Source: Macrotrachela quadricornifera
Taxonomy: Eukaryota; Rotifera; Eurotatoria; Philodinida; Philodinidae
Length of the DNA stretch: 64,000 bases
Direction: 5' to 3'
NCBI GenBank assembly: GCA_022393335.1
Contig: JAJEKB010021277.1
Location: forward strand, 692,559 to 756,558
The notes beneath the pieces are model-generated. The model made no database searches. It had not been told where the DNA came from and saw nothing but the letters and a program-made list of their open reading frames with translations. Of the stretch, positions 10,228 through 22,737 are shown piece by piece. Each line of letters opens with the position of its first letter. Within the stretch, counting starts at the first letter, position 1. Position numbers and translations under genes: made by a program.

Positions 10228-12788
10228 ATGCATATTCGACGATTTCTTCTATGGCTTGATAAACAAATACACAATTATAATTGTTTTATTCCTAATGAAA
10301 ATGAATATGATGATGATGATGATGACATTGATGAACCAAATGATCCAGATGAAGTTATCCAACATCAAAGATATGCTACTCGTCTTTATATACCTCTTCT
10401 GATAGGTAAATATGATTAAATCATGTATTTTTTAAGAATAAAATACACATAGTTAGAGAGTATCATTCTACTTGAAATAATTAGAAATAATTGGTATTTT
10501 CAGAGAATAGAAAAGAAAAAAAGCTTTACAAAATAGATTCCGTATTTTCTATTACGTTAGTCTTATTTATTTTTAGTAATCTTTTACATTCTTTTCTTCA
10601 TTGCTTTGATAAATCCACAAATTCGAACAATCAGAATTTCAAATATCAATCACGATTTGTTTGTTGAACTCTATCAGAAACATGGAGAAACACTACAATG
10701 TCCATGCAAAAATATTACGATTCCCTATAATAACTTTGTTTCTACAACAATTTCATTTCATCCAGTATGTTCAAGTATTTTCATCAGTGAAGAATGGATT
10801 AAAGCAGTTTATATACCATATTCAAGTACATTTCTAGTAATGGATTTTCGAACAACAGCTAGTTCTCAAGTAAGTTATCTTGTTTAAAAGGATATCATAG
10901 GATAAGAGAGATTTATATAATTCTATTCAGATCTATTTTCAACAAACTGTATTTTGTTCTAATCATTTGAGAATACTACCTATTATTATAGATTTTTAAA
11001 GAATATCAATCAAAGATTATTTTAGGATGGAAATAGTGATGGTGCAACTGGGAAGATATTTTCATCTTGTCTTCGTAAAATAAACTTGTAATTTTCTTCG
11101 AATTTCGGAAATAATTTCTTGAAGTTTGCCTTTCAAAAACCGGTAGTAGATACTTAGGTCCGATCAAAAATTTTAAGAACATTAAATAAAAATCTACAGA
11201 TTTGGATATATTTTTAGTTTTATTTAATCAAATGTTGAGGATACTTGTCAGTATTATTTATACTAAGATTAATCCTTAAAGACACAATTTGTTAAAACTT
11301 TTTTCTTTAGTCTTTTTCTTCAAAAATATTTAGGTATCTTGGAAACTCTGCATAGACTAATCAAGTTTCATTTATTTATTCACTTAAACTATATTTGAGA
11401 AAATTAGTTAATCAGAAATTTCATAGTTCAGATCTAGCAAATATGGTAGATTGAACAATATTTTGATATTTTATTCTTTAATATAATTAATAATATTGGA
11501 TGAGTATGAAGTCATCCATGATTATCAAGCATTTTTATGTATTTTAAATGTGATGTCTCTACTTATTTGCAGATTCCATAAAGTCGTTTTATCGAATGAT
11601 ATATGAACGAACACAATTTGAGCGGAATATCTGAGATGGTTTCTTCGTGAGCTTTTATTCTGTAGGAGACAGAAGGATTAGTTCTTTGTTTTTTACGGCA
11701 TTATTAACTATTTTGTATAAACTATTGAAAACTATTTATCGATTTTAATTATTTTAATCTATTAATGATTAAGAAAAGAATTTTTAAAAAATAAGAGTTA
11801 TTTATCTTTATATTTAGTTTAAAATTCTTGCTGCTCTTTGCTCATTCTGTCAAAACACAGTTTCTCAAACATTAACCAACTTTAATAATGATAAACTAGT
11901 TACTGTTGAAGTTATTCAAGAAAATGAAGTTCAATCTTATATTGATAGAAATCTTCAGATTGCTCAAAATAGCATATCTTCTCAAACTATCTCATTATTA
12001 AACTTCTTACAAATAATAACCCGATCAAATTCTTTAATCTCAGCACTAAATACAAATGGAGTAGTTGAAAGAGATACGAATCCAGTTCGACAAAATAATG
12101 TATACGCAGAAACTACAAAATATTTCGACAAAAATGGTTCTGAATATAATGGTCTTATTAATTCACCTTGCTATTCAAAAGGTCCAACAGTTCCAGCTGG
12201 TTTCTACTCATTATCATACGCGGAGAGCGTGGAGATTCATCAGACTTGGCCCTATTATCCTCCTTACTATGAACCGATCGCTTCTGCAATAGTTGATGGA
12301 TTCTTTGGTGGATGTACTCCATTTGAAGGTCTTCTTTCCAGCACACTGGATTGTCTTTATAATATTAACTGTCTTCAAATCTTTGCTGATTACTTTCCAG
12401 CTTTGAATCAAGTATATATATACTATGAAATTTGATCTATTATATAAAAAATCTTCTTATTTAGACAACTTTGAATTTGACTAATTCAATTTTATCTTCT
12501 AATCGATCAAAGATTTCCTTAAAAGATAGTTTAACTAATTTACTTGTTGAAGAATGGTCAACAAAGATGAACTATTTAAAATACTTTACTGAATGTACTC
12601 CAACATTTTGTACATACACAAAAAGAGATTATATGAATTTATCTTATACAATAACATTATTAATCAGTTTGTATGGTGGTCTCATAATTATACTACGTAT
12701 AATTGCTGTTTTCTTAGTTAAAGTTTCAGTCAATCTTAAATTTCGCTTACTAAGAAACAGTTTTGATAAAGGTAAAACATTATATTGA
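10228..12788 (+). CDS. Multi-pass membrane protein, module 1 of 3 (probably one long gene to 18519)
   Basis: Exons 10228-10405, 10577-10869, 11818-12411 and 12465-12771, all with GT-AG sites and matching phases. ATG 10228 (MHIRRFLLWLDK) is chosen as start. Order: basic N-terminus, acidic run (DDDDDD), ATRLYIPLL leading into TM1, a luminal/extracellular region of about 370 residues with LQCPC, HPVCSS, GCTPFEGLLSSTLDCLY and ECTPTFCTY motifs, then TM2 (YTITLLISLYGGLIIILRII) and a short basic tail. At 12771 the frame either runs to a stop at 12788 or uses a G|GTAAAA donor that joins exon 12819-12956 in phase, linking to module 2. With all nine exons joined the coding length is 4170 nt, 1389 residues. 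The family is one I associate with bdelloid rotifers, without known function. Intron positions differ between modules, so the duplications are old or introns have moved. Confidence 0.8.
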
Positions 12789-12818
12789 AAAGGTTTTTTT
12801 TCTAAATATAATTTATAG

Positions 12819-15800
12819 AACATTTTGTGATCTACATATGTAAATTCACTCAATGGATAATAAAATTAAATATGTTCAAGGTAAATGATGATCGAAGAGA
12901 AAGTGCCGTTAAACAACAACGTATAACTACGCGCTTGTATTTGGTTTTACTTGCAAGTATGAATTGTTTAATTTCTAAAACTTGAATCATAATCAGATGT
13001 GACTTAATCTAATGTCTGCGCTAGAATAAGGTACAGATGACTATAAGCTCAATAACTCCACAACCGCAATAGCTTAGGGATCAACAACGGATTTTACTAA
13101 TTGAAAGAGGAGATTATGGGATCTCTTTTCTCCCAATAATGTGTATGAATAAATCATTTTGAACAATGTCATCCATAAAAAACTTTTCTCGGAATGTAGA
13201 AAAACGATATGCCAATAGAATAAATTTTTTATTTTGATATTCGTCTTTAATTAGGATTAAACTCTGAACATTTTCTAACATCTTAATTTTGTATTTTATA
13301 ACAAGTCAATTTTTTGTTGGTAATGTATTTTTCAGACATTTGAATAAAAATGTTTTTTTTTCTTTTTTTATAATCTTTCCAAATCGATATAATAGAGTAT
13401 ACCAATTATATATGTCATTAGTTTTTTTCCTCTATTAGAATACATAAGAAAGATTTCAAAATTGATGCTCGACGAATACTAATTCCATTTCTTTTTCGAT
13501 CTTTTAAAAATGCGTAAGAAGTCCATTATTACTTGACTAATTTAGAAAAAAATATGAAACTGATAATTAGCATGTTCTATTGCATCGATTTGCAAAGATG
13601 ATAAATGAAAAAAAGAAAATAATTTTTTTAAATACTTAAAGTCCTCAATTACAAAAAGTTGATTTCTCATAGAGTAGAGGATAAAGTTTTGGAAAACGTT
13701 TGAACTCTAATACTGATTAAAATATGAATATGAAAATAAAAAAAATTATTCTATTGGCATATTGTTTCTTCATAGTAAGAGAATTTGGGATATTTACCAA
13801 AGAATTGATTTTTATTATTTATGATTCAGGAAGTTTTTTGTTAAAGAATAAGGAACGAATATGAGAGTTGCATCTTGACAATACAAGAACCGAACTTTGT
13901 CTTATTTGAATTTTTAATAAACTTTTTTGCTTAGATTTATCTATGTTACATTTAATATCACAGATTTTTTGTCATAATTTCTAAAAAGACATATCTATAT
14001 CTTTCATATCTTCTATTTTTTCTCTCTTTTTTTCCATGATTTAAGGTTCAATCCTCATTCTTTTTATATTCACTTGCCTGAATACTCAAACGACTATAAT
14101 GACTGTATCAAAACCATCATCATCTGACTATAAGCAACTGTTAGATTTACATTCAAATACATTAAAATGTCCTTGTCTCAATGTAATGATATCTTATAAT
14201 AAATTTATGTCATTATCAACAACTTTACATCAAATATGTTCAAGTGATTATGTTAGTGAATCATGGATATCATTACTTGTATTTTTCGGGTCTACTATGC
14301 TGGGGAGACCTTATTATCACTGGCCTGGTTTGACAGATATACACTTTCGATTATTATCTACTCTCTGTAAACTGGCTAATAATACAATTGTTGATGCTAT
14401 TGCTCGCTTTGAAACTCAATCTTTGATTACATCAAATGTACTTACTAAATTTGAATTTGATGTTCAATTAAATACAACTTATAATAAATTTGTTCAATCA
14501 TTAATTATTGATTTTGATCTTCTTATTGATATAATACATCTTTTCATTCAAGTAGATCAACCTTTTGCTCTATCTGATAATGCAAAAGTGATTCTTGACG
14601 ATAGATCATATGAAAATAATAATCAACCACCATATTATGTAAGTATTCATTCGAAAACGAGAAGCATCATATTGTTTTGTGAATATCTCACTTAAAAAAC
14701 CTACTTTATTACAGTCTCATGCTGGTAGCAGCAGTTCGAAAGGACAAATCTCTTCCAGAGATGGCCAGCTCCGACTCCGAATTTTTCTCATTCTATTCAC
14801 ATCTGTTGATTGTAGGCGTCTTCAATTTAAAACATTTCTTGTTCTCTCGAACAACAGACAGTTATTACTTTAATGAGAACTTGTTTTTCGACTTTAACAA
14901 TTGTTAAGTGCAACTCCGATCCTCTATATTATATATATTCTATTTGTTATGCATGTGTCTTCGTTCGTATTATTATTTTATACATCTAGTTACTTGAATA
15001 CGTAAAAGTCAATTAAAAGAAAAAACAAGGGAAAAATATCAATTTTTGAAGTCAAAGACATAACCAAGAAAAGACTGAAAACTCCATCTCTTAGTATCAC
15101 GAAGTCTGCCGATTTTCCTTGATTGAAGCTAGAATCGGAGTCGAAGCCTGACAAAAAGCGTTAAACTTGGAATCAGAACTACCCATCTTTGATCTCCTCT
15201 TCTATCTATTCACTGTACAAAAAAAATTATCTTTCTTTTCTTTATAGTTTAAATTCAATCTTACTGGTACGAGAAATATAAATTCAACATCTTTTGATTG
15301 TATTTGTGCTACTGATCCTTATTGTCAAACTGTGATTAATACATTTCCAATGTGGACTCATATAGATGGCAGCGTGCTTTATACTTTTCCTCATATAACA
15401 CCTGGCGCAATTAAAGGATGTTTTACAAGTGACACCCTTCTTCTTTCAACACTCGAATGTTACTATTTAGATTCTTGCATATCAGCTCAATATAGCATGA
15501 TAAATTTAACGCTTGTTCAAGGTATAGATGTAGAATGGTTTCAAGTCTATCCACTTATTTATAATGAAAACTCTAGTCGTTTCTTTCCAAATACTAGTCT
15601 TTCAGTCATGGTTAAACAAATGATGATTGAACAATGGAATCTTTCGTCTTCATTCGAACATTATTATGAAGCTTGTGCACCGATTTATTGTACCTATTCC
15701 TACACAGCCCGCACAACAAATTTCATTGGAATAATAATCAAACTGGTATCTACAATTGGTGGTCTTACAGCTATCCTACGATTAATCACACCTTTACTTG

Positions 15801-15874
15801 TGAAACTCGTGTTTATCTTAGTAAAACTGAAAACTAGAAGACAAGAGGAAGGTAATTGCCTAGATGACTTATGA
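12819..15874 (+). CDS. Multi-pass membrane protein, module 2 of 3
   Basis: Exons 12819-12956, 14046-14638 and 15248-15851. The first exon begins in phase 1 after ATTTATAG and carries the linker with ITTRLYLVLLA, homologous to the start of modules 1 and 3; its A|GTATGA donor joins GT at 14046 to form a Ser codon inside TM1 (SILILFIFTCLN). Then follow LKCPCLN, HQICSSDYVSESW, a long region, the GCFTSDTLLLSTLECYY motif, CAPIYCTYSYTA and TM2 with GGLTAILRLITPLLVKL. The last exon ends at G|GTAATT in the phase needed by exon 17005; unspliced it stops at 15874. If the gene were separate its start would have to be ATG 12870 (MFKVNDDRRE), giving a shortened N-terminus. The 1089-bp and 609-bp introns hold no exon that I can see; the second contains a short G/C-richer repeat fragment around 14720-14800 resembling sequence near 58800-58930. 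Confidence 0.78.
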
Positions 15875-16259
15875 AATTAAAAGGTTCTTGAAAAGATTGA
15901 TGAGTATTTTATAAAAATTTTCTTTGTTAAACAAAATATTATGTAACAAAAATATTGAGATTAAGCAAAACAATGTTTTATTCTTCTTCTATTATTCTAA
16001 CAAGTTACTGATCTATTTGAGAATGTATAAATGGACAGTCATCCTATTTCACAATGTTCAACATCACGTGACAGGATATATATATATGAAGAAGAATGTT
16101 AGTCTATTCGTTATGCATTCAGTCCCTGTAACAGTTAATGGTACCAAAGTTTCCACGGCACTCTGTTAGGTCAAGATGAAGGTCGAGATGGGGTCGGTAC
16201 AATCTGGAATGGAGTGGGAAATACTTCCTTCTACTTCGCTTTTCAAAACTTGGCGAAAA

Positions 16260-16901
16260 TCTATATGTATCAAGAAGAATGTCTGTCTGTCTACTGTTTA
16301 GAGATTGGACTCTTGTAAGCGCTAGCATCACCAACCTTTCTGTAGCATATCATTAGGTCCAGAGCAAGATTGAGACAGAGGCGGTACAGTTGGGAAAGGG
16401 GTTTTCACATTTTTCTAAATTTAGCAGAAATCTGTTGCGCTCGAGTCATCCTGGAGCACTCATGATTCTACTGGATGGATCATATCAAATACAAGTAGAA
16501 CCAGTGATGAGCCTAGAAGAGAAAGGGAAAAGGAGTTGGACCGCACCTTCCTTAGACAAAAGAGTTTCACTTTTTCTTGATGTAAGTGACATCTTTTTTC
16601 TGTTATTCCTCTCCTGAAGCAGTTTTTTAAATGGTACCACACCTTCCTTCAGCATCATCTTAGAAAACTTTCTGTATTCGTTCCTGAATAGAACATGGAT
16701 ATTATACGTTATATCTCTGTGCTATGGTACATACTTGAAATTCACTAGAAGGATAAGTCATATATCGTGATTGAGATTTTTCTATTACATCATATCAGAA
16801 AATTGTCAAAATACTAGGAAAAAATCATAGAAACATCGTTTTCTCTTATAGTAAATGCGTCCTATCAAGTTATCTCGACCAACATCTGGTACTTCGACTA
16901 G
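16260..16901 (+). mobile_element. Degenerate Helitron inside the module 2-3 intron
   Basis: The left end A|TCTATATGTATCAAGAAG followed by TGTCTGTCTGTCT matches the left end of the Helitron at 23791. The right end, CGACCAACATCTGGTACTTC then GACTAG|T, matches the hairpin and CTAG end of that element. A second partial copy of the left end lies directly upstream (about 16075-16259). No Rep/helicase frame is present, so it is non-autonomous. Confidence 0.65.
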
Positions 16902-17004
16902 TTCTTTATAAAATTTATTTTAATACATCTCTAGTTTAAATAGATTAATAAATGTATATATTTCATAGCAAAGTGCAAGAAGATATTATCTTTTTTCTAT
17001 ATAG

Positions 17005-18519
17005 ATAATAGAAATTTATTTGATCGAATCAAAACAATATTACGCAACTTAATTACACTCTTATATACGATAGTAATTAATCTAAATATATTTCCAATAC
17101 AAACTTTTGGAATTACTATTGATCGCACAAAAGCAACAATTCTTGGTAAATGGGCCGCTCGTCTATATATTGTTCTTCTTTCAATTAGTTTTACTACTCT
17201 CAGTCTATATACCGCAGTTCAAGAGCAAGTTTTAACAAATACATTTAATAAACCATCTCTCACCACCTACAATGATCTTGTACTTAAGCATATCGATACA
17301 CTTCAATGTCCTTGTTCATCAATCTCATCGAGATACAATCAATTTATTGATATTGTACCTGTATTTCATCAAGTAAGTAGAGATGAAAATTCATCTATTT
17401 TTTTTGTCTTTCAATTGATTTTAGATTTGTTCGAGTTCATTTGTTACAATTGATTGGCGAATAAACATGACAAAAAATTTATTTCCTGATCTTTCTCTTT
17501 ATGATATTAAAGACTATCGTCGTTTTTTATCAGCTCATTTACAATTTCTTTCTGGATTATGTAATTTTTCTATTCAATCTGTGAGAGATTCTGTTGATCA
17601 ATTTCTTTCATCACTCTTTGTTACTGCTGAACTTCTTTCACCAACAATTTTTCGTACACAAATTGATTTACTCGTTGAACATAGTAAATTAAATGCTCCT
17701 ACAAAACTCAATCGTCTTCTCTTCTTAATTCGAGCTTTGAATCATGGTAATGCCATCATAACAGCTTATGGAACAAATTTTCAATATATAGCTCCTGGAA
17801 ACATTTTTAGTGATCATGTTGCAATCACTCAACCACTAATTTATGATAATGAATGTTCATGTGGATTGACTTCAAATTGCACAACTCATGCAAGTTTTAT
17901 TGAACTAAATTTTACTGAAAATCCTTTAGTTATGGGTTTTAAAATGGGTTGTACACCAACTGAATCATTTTTTCTTTCAACACTTGAATGTTTTTATAAT
18001 TTATCATGTATTAATCTCATTCAACAGTATACAAATAATATTAACACTGATAATTATGTGACTAATATTCCTTTATCATTTTCTCCAGATATCAGTCGAT
18101 TTCTAATGAATACTACTGTTATTAATCTTGTCGAAGAACTTTTCATCGAAAATTGGACAACAACAATTAATTATTCAGCATATTTTGATCGATGTTTACC
18201 TATATTATGTTCCTATACTTATGTTGAACAGTTTAATTTACTTTATACAGTAACTATGTTACTTAGTCTTTATGGTGGTCTTACTTTTATTCTCAAGTGG
18301 ATTTGTCCATATATAGTTTATTTTATAGCTAAAATCTATCAGTATTCGAAGAGACGAAAGAATATTATTGAGCCTATATCAAATATCGAGATGGATACAA
18401 TAGAGACGGTTAATACAGTAATACCATCCATAAGTGTTCACAAAACAACTACAAATCAAATATCTGAGTATATCATATTTGTTTTAATATTAATCATAAA
18501 TTATTTTCATTTCTATTAG
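17005..18519 (+). CDS. Multi-pass membrane protein, module 3 of 3 with C-terminal tail
   Basis: Exons 17005-17372 and 17425-18519. The first exon starts after TCTATATAG in phase 1, so G from the module 2 donor plus AT gives Asp. It has no Met before TM1 (WAARLYIVLLSISFTTLSLY), which argues against an independent gene start here. Motifs repeat those of the other modules: LQCPCSS, PVFHQ|ICSSS (the intron lies between Gln and Ile), GCTPTESFFLSTLECFYN, CLPILCSYTY and TM2 YTVTMLLSLYGGLTFILKW. The tail after TM2 is basic, then Thr/Ile rich, and the last 20 residues are hydrophobic before TAG at 18517. A cryptic donor CA|GTATTC near 18340 could instead splice to the acceptor at 18519 and fuse this module to the FG-GAP gene; see findings. 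Confidence 0.82.
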
Positions 18520-18541
18520 AATTAAATTATGCTCAACATTA

Positions 18542-20619
18542 ATGCGTTGTTTTATCTTTGGCCTTATTCTTATGATACTGATGATTATAGCTATGATTAT
18601 TACATCATTTTATTTTAATCGAGAAATAAACAATAGTGCTTTATTAGGAGGTATGACATATTTTATTATTTAGTTCATTGAAATGAAAATATAGAAAATA
18701 TCCTGAGAATGTTTTAAAAATCTCTCACAATGGAATGACGACATGTACTTCCAATGAAAGAGATTGAACATATTCGAATCAGATATAAGCTCTCATTGCT
18801 AAATTAACAATTTTAAAATATTATATACCCATAGAATACTTAGAGCAAGTTATGTAAAACTCAAAGTGTGCGAAATTTACCTATGTGAATGAGTCAGAGA
18901 ACATTTTTTCCATTATTATAAGTAGAAAACAGAGTGTTGTTCGGATTGATTATAAGGTTTGTAGAAATTCTCTGTTATATAATGTGTACAGCGCTCTGTT
19001 TTGTACGCATAATAGTGGAGAAAATATTCTCTAATTCATTTTTATAGTTACATTTCAACAATATCTTGAAATATAAATAATTTACTCTAAGTATTCTATG
19101 AGCATGTAAACTTATGAAATTGTTAGTTTGGCAATGAGACCCTACATTTGATCCGAATACGTTCAATCTCTTTTACTGATAGTACGCATTCTTTCATTGT
19201 AAGTAATATTATTTTAGATGGCTATTTTAATTCTATATTCACACTCCGAAACTCTTTTCTTACGGTTTTTCTTTTTTTCGATTTAGCTCTATCAATGAAA
19301 ACGACGATAGCCACAACAATTACCACGGTTATATCAACAACAACTATTTCTACTTCAACAGGTCTGTATGTTAGAACTGTAGAACTTATTTTATTTATGA
19401 TGTTTTAAACTAGAGAGTGTAGGTATGAGATATATATTAATCTGCCATACTTATACTTACACTCTCAAGATTTTTTTTTCTGGTGTCTATGGTAAAATTT
19501 TGTCACTTTTGTTTTTTTTAAGCATTCACTTGTCAATTAACATTTCAACCAATAGTTTGGTATGTTAATCATGGTTATGTTATAAAATCTATTGCTGTTA
19601 ATGATTTTAACAATGATAGTCATCTGGATATTGTTGTCGTTAATCGAGATACTAGAAATGGTGGTGTATTGCTTGGAAATGGTGATGGAACTTTTCAACC
19701 ACAAATGAGTTTTTCGACTGATGGAACGTTTACATGGTCAGTTGTTACCGCTGATTTTGATCTCGATGGTTACCCAGATATTGTTGTCCCAAATTATTTA
19801 TCTCACGACATAAGTATATTATATGGCAATGGTGATGGAACTTTTCAAACACCAGTAATATTTTCTATTGGATCCATCAGTATACCGACGTCAATTGCTA
19901 TCGGCGATTTTAATAATGATGGTTATTTAGATTTAGCTATTACGACTGGCTATCCTGGTGTTATATTTCTATTATTTGACAGTAATAACAGAATGTTTTA
20001 TACTTCAACTACATTTTTTAGAACTATTCCACATGTTTGGTCAATGGCAGCTACCGGTGATTTCAATAACGATGGTCGATTGGATCTCGTTGGTATTTAT
20101 ACTGACAGTAGATATGTGAGTATTCTACTTAATATTAATAATGAACATTTTGCCGCACCAATCATGTATGATACTGGACTTCGTAATTTTCCTAACTCAA
20201 TCGCTGTGAGTGACTTCAATAATGATAATCAATTAGATGTTGCTTATGCGAATAAAGACGCATTTAATATAGGTTTAATGTTTGGAAATGGTGATGGAAC
20301 TTTGAAAGAACAAACGGATTTGTCGACTGGAACTTATAGTGGACCATTTTCGATTGTTGTTGGTGACTTTAATAATGATGGTGAACAAGATCTTGCTGTA
20401 AGTAATAGTTATGCGCACAACGTAGGTATATTACTTGGTATGGGTAATGGAACTTTTCTAACACAAATTTCTTTTTCAACTGGAGTTGGTAGTATTCCAA
20501 ATACAATTACTTCAGGAGATTTCAATAATGATGATAAATTGGATATTGTTATTGCTGATGTTCAATCGAATAATGTTGGTATTTTATTAAATACATGTGA
20601 CTGTTGTATATCTAAATAA
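18542..20619 (+). CDS. Type II membrane FG-GAP/VCBS-repeat protein
   Basis: Exons 18542-18650, 19287-19361 and 19523-20619 join in phase 1 throughout and encode 426 residues. Exon 1 gives a signal anchor (FIFGLILMILMIIAMIITSF) right after the start Met, exon 2 a Thr-rich stalk (TTIATTITTVISTTTIS), exon 3 about seven FG-GAP/VCBS blades of roughly 50 residues. Blades carry DxDxDG-like calcium loops such as DFNNDGYLDLAI and the turn GNGDGTF, as in integrin alpha-type propellers. The C-terminus ends in NTCDCCISK. Predicted topology: short cytoplasmic N-terminus, extracellular propeller, likely adhesion or ligand binding (family knowledge, not shown here). Its ATG lies 22 bp after the stop of the upstream gene, with an acceptor-like CATTTCTATTAG between. 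A foldback element sits in intron 1. Confidence 0.88.
18727..19201. mobile_element. Foldback MITE in intron 1 of the FG-GAP gene
   Basis: Left arm near 18727-18815 (ACAATGGAATGACGACATGT, GAAAGAGATTGAACATATTC) is the diverged inverse of the right arm near 19110-19201. About 475 bp in total, non-coding. The gene's splice sites lie outside it. Confidence 0.65.
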
Positions 20620-22031
20620 CTGAAGACAATTAAGTCTCTCATTAATGATTCATTTTATGTATGTATTTGAAAAAAATACTAAATTATATTAAATTTCACA
20701 AACATATTGCAAATCTTTAAACTCTTCATGACGATCAGTAGGCAGAGGTGAATGTTAATTGTTTACAGTCTTCTACACATCTATATCTGTCCATATCCTA
20801 ATTTTCTTTAATTAAGAATATTCTTAACTTTAGATTATTGATAAGATTTATTTTAATTTAATTTTTTAATAATATCATGTAAGTAATGTCATGAGCACAG
20901 CAAACAACATGTGACATTAACTAAAAAATAACGGATGTTATGCAATTATTTTGTTTTTACAGAAATATATAAGAGTTTTACATCATCATCATCAATCTTT
21001 TTTCAAACAGAAATTTATATATGCAACGGGAAGGTCCTGAAGTGATGATCCGAGTTGAAGGCTGGTGTTATATGAGCTTGCTATATTAAGTGTCGTTATA
21101 ACAAATATAAAATCATTGTTGACTGAAACCTGTCCACTGGGAAACTATAGTCAAAATATTTTTTCACCATATGATACATATATACTGCTACTGACTTTTT
21201 TAAGCATAACATATATTTTTTTTGGAATATTGTTCGATGGGAGATACAGCAAAGATATACGAATTGATATTATTCATTACTAATATTACAGTATAACAGC
21301 ATTCTAAATGTGTGCTCCACCTATTCCTTCAATGCTGTTTACAAGTATGCATGCATACTTTTTCTCTGTTCTACTAAATTTAAATACATTCATGCTTTCT
21401 AATTTTTTTTCTATGGATTATTTGTTATACTCCTCGCATTCATTACTAAAATTTTTGGTCTTTTTACTTATATAGATGTCGCATTTCTATGAATCAAAAA
21501 GAAAACGTTTGTAAACTTACTTTTAAAAGATGCTATGTCCTTCTATTTTGATTATATTATAATATCACGCTTCATTAGTCCTCCTTAGGTATAATGAATT
21601 TACTCTATGTACCTAGGTTCTTCGTCCCATCATTCGGATCCCACCAGAAACTTTGAGGAAACTATGTTCATTTCGGTAACTTCCCGTCCTCTCCAGACAG
21701 AATCCTAACAGAACCGACTAGAAATATACTCAGAAAGTGGAAACAGTTGTCCCAGCGAAATTTATACGTACCGGAGCTCTTAAAGTCTGAGAACTTCCGA
21801 ATACTAGGAAACAAATGAAACAGGTCAATATTCTACAGACTATCCATCCAAGTAACATCATACTCGAACAAAAACCTATGGAAATAGACACATGGCTAAA
21901 GAGGAAAGAGCGGAATCTTACGGTTTTCGATTCCAATAATTCCTATAGTTACCCATGAAGTCCCATGGATTCTCATAGATCCCGATAGATTTCCGTGGGC
22001 TCTTGTGGATTCTCACAAAAAAATATGTAGT
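20620..22031. other. Intergenic, no gene seen
   Basis: AT-rich up to about 21600, then a less AT-rich patch (21600-22020) with short near-repeats such as CCATGGATTCTCATAGATCC. No coding frame with ATG start, domain or splice structure was convincing on either strand. Confidence 0.45.
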
Positions 22032-22260
22032 TTTTTACATGCGTATGCAGGGTTGGCCCGAATCGGCCAGCATTGGGGGAGTGTAACAAATTTGGGGGGG
22101 GGGGGGGGGTATCATTAATTTTTTCTAAAAAGCCGCCAAAAATGTTCAGATTTTGCTTGAAAAAAACGAAAACTTTTGGCAATTGGGAGGGGCGTTACAC
22201 CTCTCACGCCCCTCCTCCCGCCCCCCACCGGTCGGGCCAGTCCTGTGTGTATGTTAAAAA
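22032..22260. mobile_element. GC-richer inverted-repeat MITE with poly-G tract
   Basis: Left end TTTTTACATGCGTATGCAGG..TGGCCCG and right end CGGGCCA..CCTGTGTGTATGTTAAAAA are inverse to each other, and the inner arms pair GGGGGAGTGTAAC with GTTACACC. A run of about 19 G lies at 22092-22110. Overall about 230 bp, non-coding. Confidence 0.6.
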
Positions 22261-22737
22261 CTCTTTATTTACGTTGACTAAAGCATTTTATAATCTTTAG
22301 CTGCTTTCATGAAAAACAACGTGACCTAATCAATCTCGTTATGTTATCTTTAGTGCATTGAAATCATTTCATTTCAGCAAAGACATAAGTACATGATTGT
22401 ATCTAAGTGATTTTTATTAATGAATGTCTTGATAGTGTCTTAATCGATTGTCACATATGAATAATAAATCAATGTAAAACAGTCTTTGGACTGTCTTTCA
22501 TTCAAACGACGGGGGCGGGTTGATTCACGAATCGGCCCTAATTGAAAGCTATCCATTAAATCACTTCTGCCTTAAATTAATGCTTCCCTCTTTCCCGCTA
22601 CACTAATCTAGATGTACTGAGACGGTTTTTCCGAACACTAAATAGCGTTTTCAGCAAAAGTCACCATTGGGCCCGTCACAGTAATTTTCTCCTATGCTTA
22701 GGACGATTCCAAGCTCATGATCGTCAGTTTCAGTGAA

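Noticed and set aside
14679..14907. Open frames in the module 2 intron
   Set aside because: They overlap a repeat-derived patch within an intron whose flanking exons join in phase.
21065..21283. 72-codon hydrophobic frame
   Set aside because: Begins at GTG, no ATG or splice sites; hydrophobicity expected from T-rich DNA.
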